From assembly GCF_021168555.1 (NCBI RefSeq), contig NZ_JAJOZS010000003.1, positions 1 through 64,000 on the forward strand: a stretch of 64,000 bases of DNA. The letters are read 5' to 3'. Below, piece by piece: positions 9,599 through 18,716 of the stretch (the stretch's first letter is position 1; the number at the start of each line of letters is the position of its first letter). The notes beneath the pieces were generated by a model. The model was not told the origin of the DNA. It did no database searches and saw only the letters and a list, made by a program, of their open reading frames with translations. A program made the translations under genes and the position numbers. Origin of the DNA: Stenotrophomonas sp. MMGLT7 (GTDB taxonomy: Bacteria; Pseudomonadota; Gammaproteobacteria; Xanthomonadales; Xanthomonadaceae).

Positions 9599-10096
9599 AT
9601 GGAAACCACGCTCAACATCATCGGCGCGCTGTTCTTCTTGTACGTCATGGCGGCGATACTCATGTTCCTCTCGTACGTCGTGTTCAAGAGGCCACGCCTG
9701 AAGACCTCGCTGGTGCATCTGGCGATTTCGCTCGCCCTGTTCTGTTCGGTCGTGGCGATCGAGATGATCCGCGGCGGCCTGCTCAACGCCAAGGCGGACG
9801 AAGCCCACGAGGCCAGGGTGGCCGCCGTGGACACCGCCCAGGTCACCCCGCAGATGGCGGACGACCTGGCCCGCCGAGAGCCCGAGGCGGTCGCGCCCGA
9901 GCAGGTCAGGCAGATCGCCGAGCTTGCCTCGCGGCCGCTGGACGATGCCGCCAAGCAGTACCTGCCGGCGATCAAGCGCTACTACATCTACTACCACTCC
10001 AAGCTCGCCGAGGAGAAGAAGCCCGAGTTCATCCTGGGAACGGAGTTCGAGGCATTGCGCCGCAGCGCCGACCGGGAGCAGCAAACCGGCAATTGA
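9599..10096 (+). CDS. membrane-anchored hypothetical protein
   Basis: A 165-residue protein, METTLNIIGALFF at the N-terminus. Two hydrophobic helices at about 8-30 and 38-60 are followed by a charged, probably helical domain rich in Ala, Glu and Arg (VAPEQVRQIAELASRP) and a Tyr-rich segment (AIKRYYIYYHSK). No family is recognised. The start is chosen at the first ATG preceding the membrane segment; a TACAAT hexamer at 9554-9559 is a plausible promoter -10. It is the only plus-strand gene in its neighbourhood, so it is monocistronic. Function unknown. Confidence 0.7.
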   Translation: METTLNIIGALFFLYVMAAILMFLSYVVFKRPRLKTSLVHLAISLALFCSVVAIEMIRGGLLNAKADEAHEARVAAVDTAQVTPQMADDLARREPEAVAPEQVRQIAELASRPLDDAAKQYLPAIKRYYIYYHSKLAEEKKPEFILGTEFEALRRSADREQQTGN

Positions 10097-10189
10097 CGTC
10101 GGTCGCCACGCTACCGGCGTCGTGGGCGGCGCCGGGAGCGTGGCGTGAGTGCGAGCGGCCGGCAATCGCGCCGCAACGGCCTCCATCGC

Positions 10190-10972
10190 TCATTCCGCGG
10201 CCGCGCCCGCGGATGCGTCCGCCGCCGGCCACGCCAGCGCATGCAGGATGCGCAGGTCCTCGGCATCGAGCGCATCGCCTTCCATGCCGCGGAAATGGTT
10301 GCGGAACGCGCGCACGGTGGCGGCGCGATCGTCCAGCGGATAGCCGATCAGGCGCAGCGCCAGCCACGGATCGAAGCCGGGCGGCGGCGGCGGTGCGTCG
10401 TCCGCCGGCCAGAGGCCGAAGCCGGCCTCGGCCAGCCGCTTCCACGGGAACAGCGGGCCCGGGTCGATCTTGCGCCCGGGGGCGAAGTCCTGGTGGCCGA
10501 CGATCTGCGTGCGCGGGATGCGCAGCCGCGTGCAAAGGTCCTCCAGCAGCACCAGCAGGCTGTCGATCTGCTCGGGCGGGAACGGCGAACTGCCGTCGTT
10601 GTCCAGCTCGATGCCGATGGAGGCGGAGTTGATGTCGGTGATCGTGCCCCAGCGGCCGGGGCCGCCATGCCAGGCGCGGCGCTCGTCGCTGACCAGCTGG
10701 TAGCGCGAGCCGTCGCGGCCGACGAGGTAGTGCGCGCTCACCGGGCCGCCGCTGTTGCGGGTGCGCAGCGTGTCCAGGCTCTCCTGCACCGAATCCTGGT
10801 CGGTGTAGTGCAGCACGATCAGGATCGGACGGCGCTCGTCCTGGTTGGTCGACGGCACCCAATGCGCCAGCGGGTTGCGCTGGGGAACGTGGCCACAGGC
10901 CGACAGCAGGGCCGCGGCGAGCAGCAGCATCGCCAGGCGGGGACGGAGACGGCGCGGGAAGGAATCGTTCAT
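10190..10972 (-). CDS. amiD: lipoprotein N-acetylmuramoyl-L-alanine amidase (AmiD-like)
   Basis: Zinc amidase of the Amidase_2 (T7 lysozyme/AmpD) fold, 260 residues, cutting the bond between MurNAc and L-Ala and so releasing stem peptides. The N-terminus is a lipoprotein signal with lipobox LLSAC (Cys26), predicting lipid anchoring, probably to the outer membrane as in E. coli AmiD. Zinc ligands are His55 (LHYTDQ), His160 (VGHQDF) and Asp170 (KIDPG), with catalytic Glu122 (GIELD). It is the distal gene of the minus-strand arm of the putative muropeptide block and is separated from the serine hydrolase by a REP palindrome, so it may have its own promoter. Confidence 0.92.
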   Translation of the reverse strand: MNDSFPRRLRPRLAMLLLAAALLSACGHVPQRNPLAHWVPSTNQDERRPILIVLHYTDQDSVQESLDTLRTRNSGGPVSAHYLVGRDGSRYQLVSDERRAWHGGPGRWGTITDINSASIGIELDNDGSSPFPPEQIDSLLVLLEDLCTRLRIPRTQIVGHQDFAPGRKIDPGPLFPWKRLAEAGFGLWPADDAPPPPPGFDPWLALRLIGYPLDDRAATVRAFRNHFRGMEGDALDAEDLRILHALAWPAADASAGAAAE

Positions 10973-11023
10973 GGCATGTCGGGGCAATGGAGGAAGGGAA
11001 GAATGGGGGTGCCTGCGGCAGGC

Positions 11024-11093
11024 GTAGGAGCGACTTCAGTCGCGATCTGGCTCTACCGGCAAGGCCGCGATCGCGACTGAAGTCGCTCCTACG
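11024..11093. repeat. REP palindrome, family A
   Basis: Complete inverted copy of the GTAGGAGCGACTTCAGTCGCGA unit with a CTACCGGCAAGG centre. It lies between the amidase gene and the serine hydrolase gene, both on the minus strand, where an RNA hairpin could stabilise or terminate the upstream message. Confidence 0.9.
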
Positions 11094-11113
11094 GTCGATC
11101 CGGGAGATCGCGC

Positions 11114-12739
11114 CTACGAGGGTGGGCAGGGGCCGGTCCAGGCGAAGTCGAGGTCGGGATAGTCGTAGCTGAAGTCGGCATCCGGGTCGACGTGTTCCAG
11201 CCGCAGCCGGCGCTGCGCGCCCTGGCCGGAGAACAGCAGCCAGGGCTCGGCATCGACGCTGGCCTCGGCCCAGTCCACCAGCAAGCGCCCGCCCACGCGC
11301 ATCACCCGGCCATGCAGCATCGGCGAGCGGATGGCGCGGAACTCGACGCTGCCGGCCTGCGGGCACAGCCGGACCTCGCCGAACCACGGATCGCGCCAGG
11401 TGCCCTCCCACGCTTTCAGCTCGGCGCTGGCGACGGCGCGCCGCGACGAGGTGTCCGGCTTGCGCGCCGCCGTGGCGGAGGACTGCCGCTCCTGCGCGGC
11501 GATCAGCCCGGCGTAGTGGTCCACGTCGAGCCCGGGCCGGTCCGGCCGGGTGAAGCGCTTGGTCAATGCCTCGCCCAGGGTTGTGCGTGCCTGCTCGCCC
11601 TCGCCGTTGATCAGGATGATGAAGCCGCTGCGGCGGTCCGGCAGCAGCACCAGCGAGGAATACATGCCCATCAGCGTGCCGGTGTGCGCCACCTTCCACT
11701 CACCATCGACGTCGGAGATGCGCCAGCCGTAGCCATAGCCGTACATGCGGGTGCCGTCCCAGTCGCGCATGCGCCGGGAGACCGGCATCGGCGTCTGCAG
11801 CGTCCACACCGCCCGCCGCTGCTCGTCCGACAGCCACGGCCTGGCCGGATCGGGCTGCAGCCAGGCCTGCATCCAGGCAAGCATGTCGCTGACGCTGCAG
11901 CGGATGCCGCCGGCCGCCATCGACGGCGAATCGGGGATCACCGCGCCGTCCTCGCGCACCGGCACGTTGCGGCCGTCCTGGCGCATGTGCGGCTGGGCGA
12001 CGTTGCCGACCGCGGCGCGCGACCAGCCGCCGACCTGGCAGCGATCCATCCCCAGCGGCGCGAACACCTGTTCGCGCACCAGTTGCTCGTAGGGCTTGCC
12101 GCCCGCGGCCGCGGCGACCTCGCCGGCGACCACGTACAGCAGGTTGTCGTAGGCGTAGTGCGAGCGGAAGCTGTGGGTGGGCCTGAGATGGGCCAGGCCG
12201 GCGATGATGTCGGCGCGGGTGAAGTCGTTGGGCTCGGGCCACAGCATCAGGTCGCCGGCGCCCAGCCCCAGGCCGCTGTTGTGGATCAGCAGGTCGCGCA
12301 CCTGGATGTTGGCGGTGACCCAGGGGTCGTGCATGCGGAACTGCGGCAGGTACTTCGTGACCGGGTCGTCCCAGCGCAGCCTGCCGGCATCGACCAGCCG
12401 CGCCAGCACTGCGGTGGTCATCGCCTTGCTGTTGGAGGCGATCTTGAACAGGGTGTCGGCATCGACCGCCTCGCCGCTCCCGGCCGCGAGTTCGCCGGCG
12501 GTGCGCACGTAGGCGACCTGGCCGTCCTCGATCACGCCCACCGCCAGGCCCGGGAGCCGGTAGCGGGCCATGGCCTGGTCGAACAGGCGGTCCAGCGCCG
12601 GCTGCGCCACCGGGACGGCGGCCGGCGCCGCCCCTCCCGCCTGGGAAGCGGTCGCAAGCGCCAGGAGCAGGCCGGCCGCCATTGCGCGTACGGCGGCCGG
12701 GATGTGCGGTCGCAGCGGAGCCTGGGCATCGTGGGTCAT
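11114..12739 (-). CDS. exported penicillin-binding-fold serine hydrolase
   Basis: Class C beta-lactamase/DD-peptidase-fold hydrolase, 541 residues, with a signal sequence ending near ATASQAGGA. The serine catalytic motifs are intact: SxxK as Ser102-N-S-Lys105, YxN as Tyr197-D-Asn199, and HTG at 352-354. After the catalytic domain (to about 400) a C-terminal DUF3471-like beta domain runs to the end. Members cleave D-amino-acid peptides or esters; the exact substrate cannot be read from sequence. It lies 59 bases downstream of a TonB-dependent receptor on the same strand, consistent with periplasmic processing of an imported ligand, here perhaps D-amino-acid-containing stem peptides. Confidence 0.88.
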   Translation of the reverse strand: MTHDAQAPLRPHIPAAVRAMAAGLLLALATASQAGGAAPAAVPVAQPALDRLFDQAMARYRLPGLAVGVIEDGQVAYVRTAGELAAGSGEAVDADTLFKIASNSKAMTTAVLARLVDAGRLRWDDPVTKYLPQFRMHDPWVTANIQVRDLLIHNSGLGLGAGDLMLWPEPNDFTRADIIAGLAHLRPTHSFRSHYAYDNLLYVVAGEVAAAAGGKPYEQLVREQVFAPLGMDRCQVGGWSRAAVGNVAQPHMRQDGRNVPVREDGAVIPDSPSMAAGGIRCSVSDMLAWMQAWLQPDPARPWLSDEQRRAVWTLQTPMPVSRRMRDWDGTRMYGYGYGWRISDVDGEWKVAHTGTLMGMYSSLVLLPDRRSGFIILINGEGEQARTTLGEALTKRFTRPDRPGLDVDHYAGLIAAQERQSSATAARKPDTSSRRAVASAELKAWEGTWRDPWFGEVRLCPQAGSVEFRAIRSPMLHGRVMRVGGRLLVDWAEASVDAEPWLLFSGQGAQRRLRLEHVDPDADFSYDYPDLDFAWTGPCPPS

Positions 12740-12798
12740 GTCATCGCCGTCCTTCCGTGCCGCGCCGCCAGCCGGCCGCCACGGCCGTCGTGGCCAGA

Positions 12799-15564
12799 TC
12801 AGAAATCGTAGGTGAAGTTGGCATACACCTGCCGCCCGATCGCGCTGTACACGCGCGGGAAGTACGGCCACGCCGTGTAGCTGTCGTCCTTCGGGTGCAG
12901 CTTGTCGAACACGTTGAGCACGCTCAACCCGATCGTCGCCTTGTCGGTGATCCTCTTGGAGATGTCCGCGTTCCAGATCACGTACGGTGCCACCCGGCCG
13001 GTCTCGGCGTAGTTCGGGCGCGAGCCGTAGCGATAGCCGTACAGGCTGGTCGACCAGTCGCCGATGTTCCAGTTCACCCGCCAGTTGCTGCGGGTGCGGA
13101 ACGCCAGGTAGTCGACGTCGTTCATCACGTCCACCGGCTCGGCGTCGGCGAACTGCGCCACCTCCATCTTCAGCACGCGGGTGTACCCGGCCTGCAGGCC
13201 GAAGGAGCCCCAGCGGCCGGCATCGAAGCTGTAGCGCAGGTTCGCGTCGATGCCGTCGGTGCGCATCAGCGACTGGTTGATCGGGAAGGTCTCGAACGCG
13301 GTGATCTGGCCCTCGGCGGTCAGCTCGGTGCCGGGGCTGCGGGTGACCGAGTCGATGTAGAACCGGCACGCCGCCGAGGCGGTATCGACCGCATTGCCGG
13401 CACGGTCGCTGCCGAGCAGGCAGCTGGCGTTGTTCTCCAGCAGGGTCTCGCTGGAGATCGACTCCACCCGGCCCTCCAGCTCGATGCGGTAGTAGTCCGC
13501 GCTCAGCGACAGCGCCGGCAGGATGTCCCAGACGAAGCCGAGCGTGGTCGACTTGCCCTTCTCCTCCTCCAGCAGCGGATTGGACGACTGCGTGGAGAAG
13601 GTCTGGTACTCGTAGGCGGCCGAGCAGGCGTCGGACAGCGGGTCCAGCCCGGCGCGCCGGCACAGGTACTCGTCGGTGACGGTGGGGTTGTTGGCGCTGG
13701 TGCCGGCATAGATCCACAGCAGGTCCGGCGCGCGGAAGCTGGTGGCGTGGCTGCCGCGCAGCAGCAGGTTGTCGAACGGACGCCATTCCAGCCCGGCCTG
13801 CCAGGTGGTGGCGGCATCGACCGAGGTGATGTCGTCGTACTTGTCGTAGCGGCCGGCCAGCGTGGCATTGAGGCGGCTGAAGATCGGCACTCGCAGTTCC
13901 AGCCCGGCGGCGTAGCGGTCGCGCGAGCCGCCGCCCGGGGTCTGGGTCAGGTTGTAGATGCGCTCGCTGCCGGTGTAGTCCACGGTGGTGCGCGGATCCG
14001 GGTCGAGGTCGTACTTCTGCCGCGCCGCCTCCAGCACGGCGGCGACCTGCACCATGCCCGCCGGCAGCTCGAACAGGTCGCCGCTGAACACGAACTGGGC
14101 CTGGTCGGTGCTGGATTCGCCGCGGCTGACCACGTCGGTGGTGAGCTGGTCGTACAGCGCCGCGCTGCCGGGCGCGAACAGCCGGTCGGTACGGAACTGG
14201 CGGATCTCGACGCCGTCGGCGGTATAGCCCTGGATCGGCCCCAGGTAGTAGTCGCGCACCGCGTTGGTGAGGAAGCGCGGGCGATGCGTGGTGATGTCGT
14301 AGCGCGACATCGACACGCTCGCATCCCAGTCGAAGCGGCCGTCGAACAGCTTGCCGCGCACGCCGGCGTTCACGTTCCACGACTTCTCGTCGTACTCGAT
14401 GTTCTTGATGCCGCCCACTTCCGACGGCAGGAAGATGCGCTGCGCGGTCACCAGCCCCAGGTCGGGGTCGTAGGCGGTGAAGGCGCCTTCGCCGATGTAG
14501 TAGTGGGTCTGGCTGGAGCTCTTGTCCCTGGAGCGGTTGCCCAGCAGCTGCGCGTAGCCCTGCACGTCGGCGGTGAAGTCGAAGGTACCGGACAGGTAGG
14601 CGGAGGTCTTGCCGTAGCCGTTCTGCACCGAGCGGCCCTCGTAGTAGCCGAACGCGCCGCAGCGGTTGGGCGCGGCCAGGCTGTCGCTGGTCTTGTACGG
14701 GGTGAAGCCTGGGTTGGTCGCCGCGCAGGCCTCGGCCAGCGCATCGGCCGAGGTGGACAGCCCGCCGGCGCTCGGCCACAGGTAGGTGCTGCCCTGGCGC
14801 AGGTAGACGCCGGAGATCGAGGCGTTGGGGCTGGACGGATCGGCGCGGTTGTCCGGATGGTCGTAGTACGAGTCCATGAAGTCGCGCTGGGTGGCGACGA
14901 TGGGTTCGCGGTCCAGGCGCTCGAACGCGTAGGTCAGGCTCCAGCGGTCGCCGGTGCGGCCGCCGCTCCATTGCAGCTGGCCGGTGTCGCCGCCGCCACG
15001 GGTGGTGGTGCCGCCGCGCAGGCGCACCGTGTCGCCGTTGTAGTCGGTCCTGGTGATGATGTTGACCACGCCGGCCACCGCGTCGGAACCGTAGATCGCC
15101 GACGCGCCGCCGCTCATCACCTCGATGCGCTCCACCGCCGCCGCCGGGATGCTGCCCAGGCTGACCGCGGTGCCGTTGGCGCCGTAGGACTGCGGATAGT
15201 CGGCGATGCGCTTGCCGTTGAGCAGGATCAGCTGGTAGCCCGGCCCCAGCCCGCGCAGGTTGAGGTACTGCCCGTTGGGCGAGCTGCCGGTCTGGTCGCT
15301 CTCGTTGAACGCGCTGCCGCTGAACTGGGTCAGCGTGCCCAGCGACTCCCACACGGTGCTGAAGCCCTGCTTCTGGATTTCCTGCGCGGTGATGACGGTG
15401 ACCGGCGCCGGCCCCTCCACCTCCGCGCGCGCGATGCGCGAGCCGGTCACCGTGACCTGGTCCAGGTCCTTGGTCTCCTGCGCGGACGCGGCCGACGCCA
15501 TCGTCCCCAGGCAGGCGCCCAGCGCGACGCACAGCGCCGCCCGTCTCAAACTCTTGCCGTTCAT
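12799..15564 (-). CDS. TonB-dependent outer-membrane receptor 1
   Basis: Outer-membrane active transporter of 921 residues. The signal peptide (MNGKSLRRAALCVALGACLG, cleavage near ASAQ) is followed by a TonB box-like segment (DLDQVTVTGSR), a plug domain with LNLRGLGPGYQL and ERIEVMSGGASAIYGSDA, and a beta-barrel ending in the aromatic YANFTYDF. The ribosome-binding site AAGGAGAG fixes the start at 15564. The first 20 residues and the 5' untranslated region are nearly identical to those of the adjacent receptor 2. The ligand is unknown; position between peptidoglycan-type hydrolases suggests peptides or muropeptides. Confidence 0.93.
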   Translation of the reverse strand: MNGKSLRRAALCVALGACLGTMASAASAQETKDLDQVTVTGSRIARAEVEGPAPVTVITAQEIQKQGFSTVWESLGTLTQFSGSAFNESDQTGSSPNGQYLNLRGLGPGYQLILLNGKRIADYPQSYGANGTAVSLGSIPAAAVERIEVMSGGASAIYGSDAVAGVVNIITRTDYNGDTVRLRGGTTTRGGGDTGQLQWSGGRTGDRWSLTYAFERLDREPIVATQRDFMDSYYDHPDNRADPSSPNASISGVYLRQGSTYLWPSAGGLSTSADALAEACAATNPGFTPYKTSDSLAAPNRCGAFGYYEGRSVQNGYGKTSAYLSGTFDFTADVQGYAQLLGNRSRDKSSSQTHYYIGEGAFTAYDPDLGLVTAQRIFLPSEVGGIKNIEYDEKSWNVNAGVRGKLFDGRFDWDASVSMSRYDITTHRPRFLTNAVRDYYLGPIQGYTADGVEIRQFRTDRLFAPGSAALYDQLTTDVVSRGESSTDQAQFVFSGDLFELPAGMVQVAAVLEAARQKYDLDPDPRTTVDYTGSERIYNLTQTPGGGSRDRYAAGLELRVPIFSRLNATLAGRYDKYDDITSVDAATTWQAGLEWRPFDNLLLRGSHATSFRAPDLLWIYAGTSANNPTVTDEYLCRRAGLDPLSDACSAAYEYQTFSTQSSNPLLEEEKGKSTTLGFVWDILPALSLSADYYRIELEGRVESISSETLLENNASCLLGSDRAGNAVDTASAACRFYIDSVTRSPGTELTAEGQITAFETFPINQSLMRTDGIDANLRYSFDAGRWGSFGLQAGYTRVLKMEVAQFADAEPVDVMNDVDYLAFRTRSNWRVNWNIGDWSTSLYGYRYGSRPNYAETGRVAPYVIWNADISKRITDKATIGLSVLNVFDKLHPKDDSYTAWPYFPRVYSAIGRQVYANFTYDF

Positions 15565-15671
15565 CCTGCTCTCTCCTTCAGGGGAAGTGGTGGTGGCCGA
15601 TTGTCGGACGTGGCGTCCCGTCCCGGTAGTGATCACGGAGCGCGGCATTGGCCAGCCGGACCGCGCCCGCA

Positions 15672-18668
15672 TCAGAAGTTCCAGGTGACCACCAGGTTGG
15701 TGTAGCGCGGTGGCTGCCAGACCGTACCCTCTCCGAAGTAGGGGAGCTTGGTTCCCGGCTGTCCTTCATAGCGGGAATGGACGTTGACGACCGTCTGCCT
15801 GTTGAGCAGGTTGTATACGGACAGGCGTGCCTTCAGGTCGATGCCCTCCACCGGCAGCGTCCAGGTCACGCTGGCGCCCAGGTCGACGACCCATGGCATC
15901 CGGCCGAAGGCGCCACGCTCGGAATAGACCAGCTCGCGGCTCGCCCAGTCGGAACAGTTGGCCACGCACAGCCAGCCCGATCCGCCGCCGCTGAACTCGC
16001 CGGGGCCGCCCGCAGTGCGGCTGTCGTCGGGCCAGACCACGCCGAAGGCGGTGATCGGCCCACCCGAGCGTGCGGAAAGCGTGCTGCCGAACGACCACTG
16101 TTCGTTGAGCTTGTAGCTGCCGCGCAGCTTGAACTGGTGGCGGAAGTCGTTGAACAGCACGCCGTAGCGCTCGTTGACCGCCGGATGGTCGTAGTACTGC
16201 ACCAGGTTGGTGTCGGCGTAGCCCGTATCCGAGTTCACCGGCCCCTCGATGTTGCCCTCGCTCCTGGACCAGATGTAGCTGGCGTTGAAGGCCCACTTGT
16301 CGTCCCACGCGCGGTCGAGCTGGACCTCGATCGCCTTGTAGGTGCGCTTGGGCTTCTTGTAGCCCATCACGATGCCGCTGCCGGAGGCCTGGTAGCCGTC
16401 CTTGGAGGAATCGAACTCGACCCAGCCATCCGTATCCGGGCACCACAACGTCGCCTTCTCGCCGGGGTTGATGATGGGCCAGTCGCCGGAGTACCAGGGG
16501 CATCCTTCCACGTGGTTGATGCGCGCGTCTTCCACGGCGCGGGTCATCCTGCGGTAGGTGGCATTGACGCCGTACGACCACTCCTGGTTGATGGCCTGCT
16601 GGAAGCCGACGATGAACTCGTCCTGGAACACCTGCTTCAGGTCGCGGGCGACCGCGGTGCGCACGTCCGTCGGCGCCGGGGCATTGCCCTCGGTGTTGAC
16701 CGCGCCGATCTGCGCACCGAGGTCCGGCGCGAGATAGGGGGCGCCGGTAAGCGGGTTCTGCCTCTCGGTCCAGCCGTTGAGCACGTAATAGGTATGCTCG
16801 TCCGTGGTTCCACCACCGAAATAGTCGGCGAGCTTGTTGGTCAGCGGCAGGTAGTAGCGGCCCGCGTTGCCGAACACCTTGGTCGTGCCATCGCCCTTCA
16901 CGTCCCAGCTGAAGCCCAGGCGCGGGGAGATCATGTCGTTGAACTTGGTCTTGGCGAAGGTCGCGCCCGATGCGAGCTTGTTGTGGAACTGGTCGAAGCG
17001 CACGCCGAGGTTCAACAGCAGGTTGGGCGTGACGCTCCAGTTGTCTTCCAGGTAGAACGCCTGCGCCTTGGTACTGACCGGCGAGCCGGTGACGTAGCGG
17101 CGCGCGTCGATGATGCGGGTGACGCCGTCCGGGATCAGCGCGCCGTTCGGCAGCACCCCGCCCGGCGTGGCGGCCTGGGCCTGGTAGCTGACACCGTCGC
17201 CCGGGTACACCACCGAGCTGTCCGAATCCATCACTTCCTGGTCGAGGCCGAAGCGCAGCAGGTGGTCGCCGAGCGTCCACTCGAAGTCCAGGCGCGCCGC
17301 CTCGCGCTTGTCGTAGCGGCTGCTGATGCTGCCGTTGGTCGGATGGCAGCCTTCGTTGGACCTGGGGCCGTAGATCTGGGTGTAGCTGCTGGCCAGGGTG
17401 ACGATGCTGCAGGCGCCGTCCAGCGGGCTGCCGCTGGTGGCGCTGCGCTTGTTCACGCCATACATCGCCTTGGCGACGAAGTTGTCGGCGAGATGGCCGG
17501 TATAGGTGAGCGACCAGTTGTCGCCGCCCGAGCCCGTGCTGCTTTCGCCCGAGCGCGCGCCGAACTCGCCGGTGTCCCAGTCGTAGTCGTCATAGCTGGT
17601 GGTGACAGAATCGGCCTTGTCGGAGAAGGCCAGCAGTTCCAGCAGGTGGTCGTCGGTGATGCGCCAATCGAGCTTTCCGCCCCAGAAGTCGTTGTCGCTC
17701 CTGGTTTTCCAGGCCTGGCTGGTGTCGATGTCCCTGGAGTCGTTGTCGCGGTCCTCGTACATGGCGAAGAAGAACAGCCGGTCCTTCACTATGGGACCGG
17801 ACGCCCATACGTTGGTCTTGAACAGCGGGTTGCGGTCGCGGCTGGTGCGATCGCGCTCGTCGATGGTGCCGTCGCGGTGGAAGTGGTCCTTCTTCGCCGA
17901 GGCCCAGGCCGAGGGCTCCAGGGTGACTTCCACGCCGCCCTGGAACTCGTTGCCGCCCGAGCGGGTGATGGCATTGATGACACCGCCGGTGCTGCGGCCG
18001 AACTCGGCCGAATAGCCGCCGGTCTTGACCTGGAACTCCTGGTAGAAGTTGAACGGCACCGTCGAGAAGCCCTGGCGGCGATACGGGTCGGTCACGTTGA
18101 GGCCATTGATGTAGTAGGCGTTCTCCGCCACCGACGAACCGCCGAAGGTCAGGCCGCCGAAGGTGGCCCCCGAGGCGACCACGCCCGGTGCCAGCAGGGC
18201 CACGGACTCGACGCTCTGGTCCACCGGCATGCGCGCCAGTTCCTCGCGGCCGACGTTGAACGAGGTCTCGGTGGAATGCACGTCCACGCGGTTGACGATC
18301 CTCGACCCGACCACCTGCACCGAATCCAGTGTCACCGCGTTGCCGCTGCCGCCCAGGTTGACGGTGGTGGTACCGCCCAGCGACACGCTCACGCCCAGCG
18401 GCTCCCTGTCGGTTTCTCCATCGCGCCTGACCTGCAGGCTGTAGTTGCCTACCGGCAGCTGCCCCAGGCGGTACGTGCCGTCACTGCCCACGGTGACCGT
18501 GCGGGTCAGCCCGGTACTGGGATTGGTGATGGTGATCTGGTCGCCGGCGTTGGCGCGACCGGCGATGGCGCCGGTTGCGCTCTGCGCCATCGCCATCGGC
18601 GCCATCGCCCCCAGGCAGGCGCCCAGCGCGGCGCACAGCGCCGCCCTTCTCAAACTCTTGCCGTTCAT
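15672..18668 (-). CDS. TonB-dependent receptor 2, Oar-like with regulatory N-domain
   Basis: A 998-residue outer-membrane receptor of the Oar-like class. After the signal peptide (MNGKSLRRAALCAALGACLG to AMAQ) there is a carboxypeptidase-regulatory-like beta domain at about 30-85 (GQLPVGNYSLQVRRDGE), then a plug with VESVALLAPGVVA and GGVINAITRSGGNEF, and a barrel ending NLVVTWNF. Receptors with this extra domain are usually associated with peptide or protein-derived ligands. AAGGAGAG precedes the ATG. It is separated from receptor 1 by 107 bases and from the upstream transglutaminase-fold gene by 48, suggesting one transcript. Confidence 0.93.
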   Translation of the reverse strand: MNGKSLRRAALCAALGACLGAMAPMAMAQSATGAIAGRANAGDQITITNPSTGLTRTVTVGSDGTYRLGQLPVGNYSLQVRRDGETDREPLGVSVSLGGTTTVNLGGSGNAVTLDSVQVVGSRIVNRVDVHSTETSFNVGREELARMPVDQSVESVALLAPGVVASGATFGGLTFGGSSVAENAYYINGLNVTDPYRRQGFSTVPFNFYQEFQVKTGGYSAEFGRSTGGVINAITRSGGNEFQGGVEVTLEPSAWASAKKDHFHRDGTIDERDRTSRDRNPLFKTNVWASGPIVKDRLFFFAMYEDRDNDSRDIDTSQAWKTRSDNDFWGGKLDWRITDDHLLELLAFSDKADSVTTSYDDYDWDTGEFGARSGESSTGSGGDNWSLTYTGHLADNFVAKAMYGVNKRSATSGSPLDGACSIVTLASSYTQIYGPRSNEGCHPTNGSISSRYDKREAARLDFEWTLGDHLLRFGLDQEVMDSDSSVVYPGDGVSYQAQAATPGGVLPNGALIPDGVTRIIDARRYVTGSPVSTKAQAFYLEDNWSVTPNLLLNLGVRFDQFHNKLASGATFAKTKFNDMISPRLGFSWDVKGDGTTKVFGNAGRYYLPLTNKLADYFGGGTTDEHTYYVLNGWTERQNPLTGAPYLAPDLGAQIGAVNTEGNAPAPTDVRTAVARDLKQVFQDEFIVGFQQAINQEWSYGVNATYRRMTRAVEDARINHVEGCPWYSGDWPIINPGEKATLWCPDTDGWVEFDSSKDGYQASGSGIVMGYKKPKRTYKAIEVQLDRAWDDKWAFNASYIWSRSEGNIEGPVNSDTGYADTNLVQYYDHPAVNERYGVLFNDFRHQFKLRGSYKLNEQWSFGSTLSARSGGPITAFGVVWPDDSRTAGGPGEFSGGGSGWLCVANCSDWASRELVYSERGAFGRMPWVVDLGASVTWTLPVEGIDLKARLSVYNLLNRQTVVNVHSRYEGQPGTKLPYFGEGTVWQPPRYTNLVVTWNF

Positions 18669-18716
18669 CCTGCTCTCTCCTTCAGGTGAATGTGGTGGTT
18701 GCGTGGCGTCCCGGCC

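Noticed and set aside
12682-15705. 1007-codon plus-strand frame opposite TonB receptor 1
   Set aside because: Shadow of the receptor gene; repetitive Val/Gly/Arg composition without domains, while the minus strand has signal peptide, plug and barrel.
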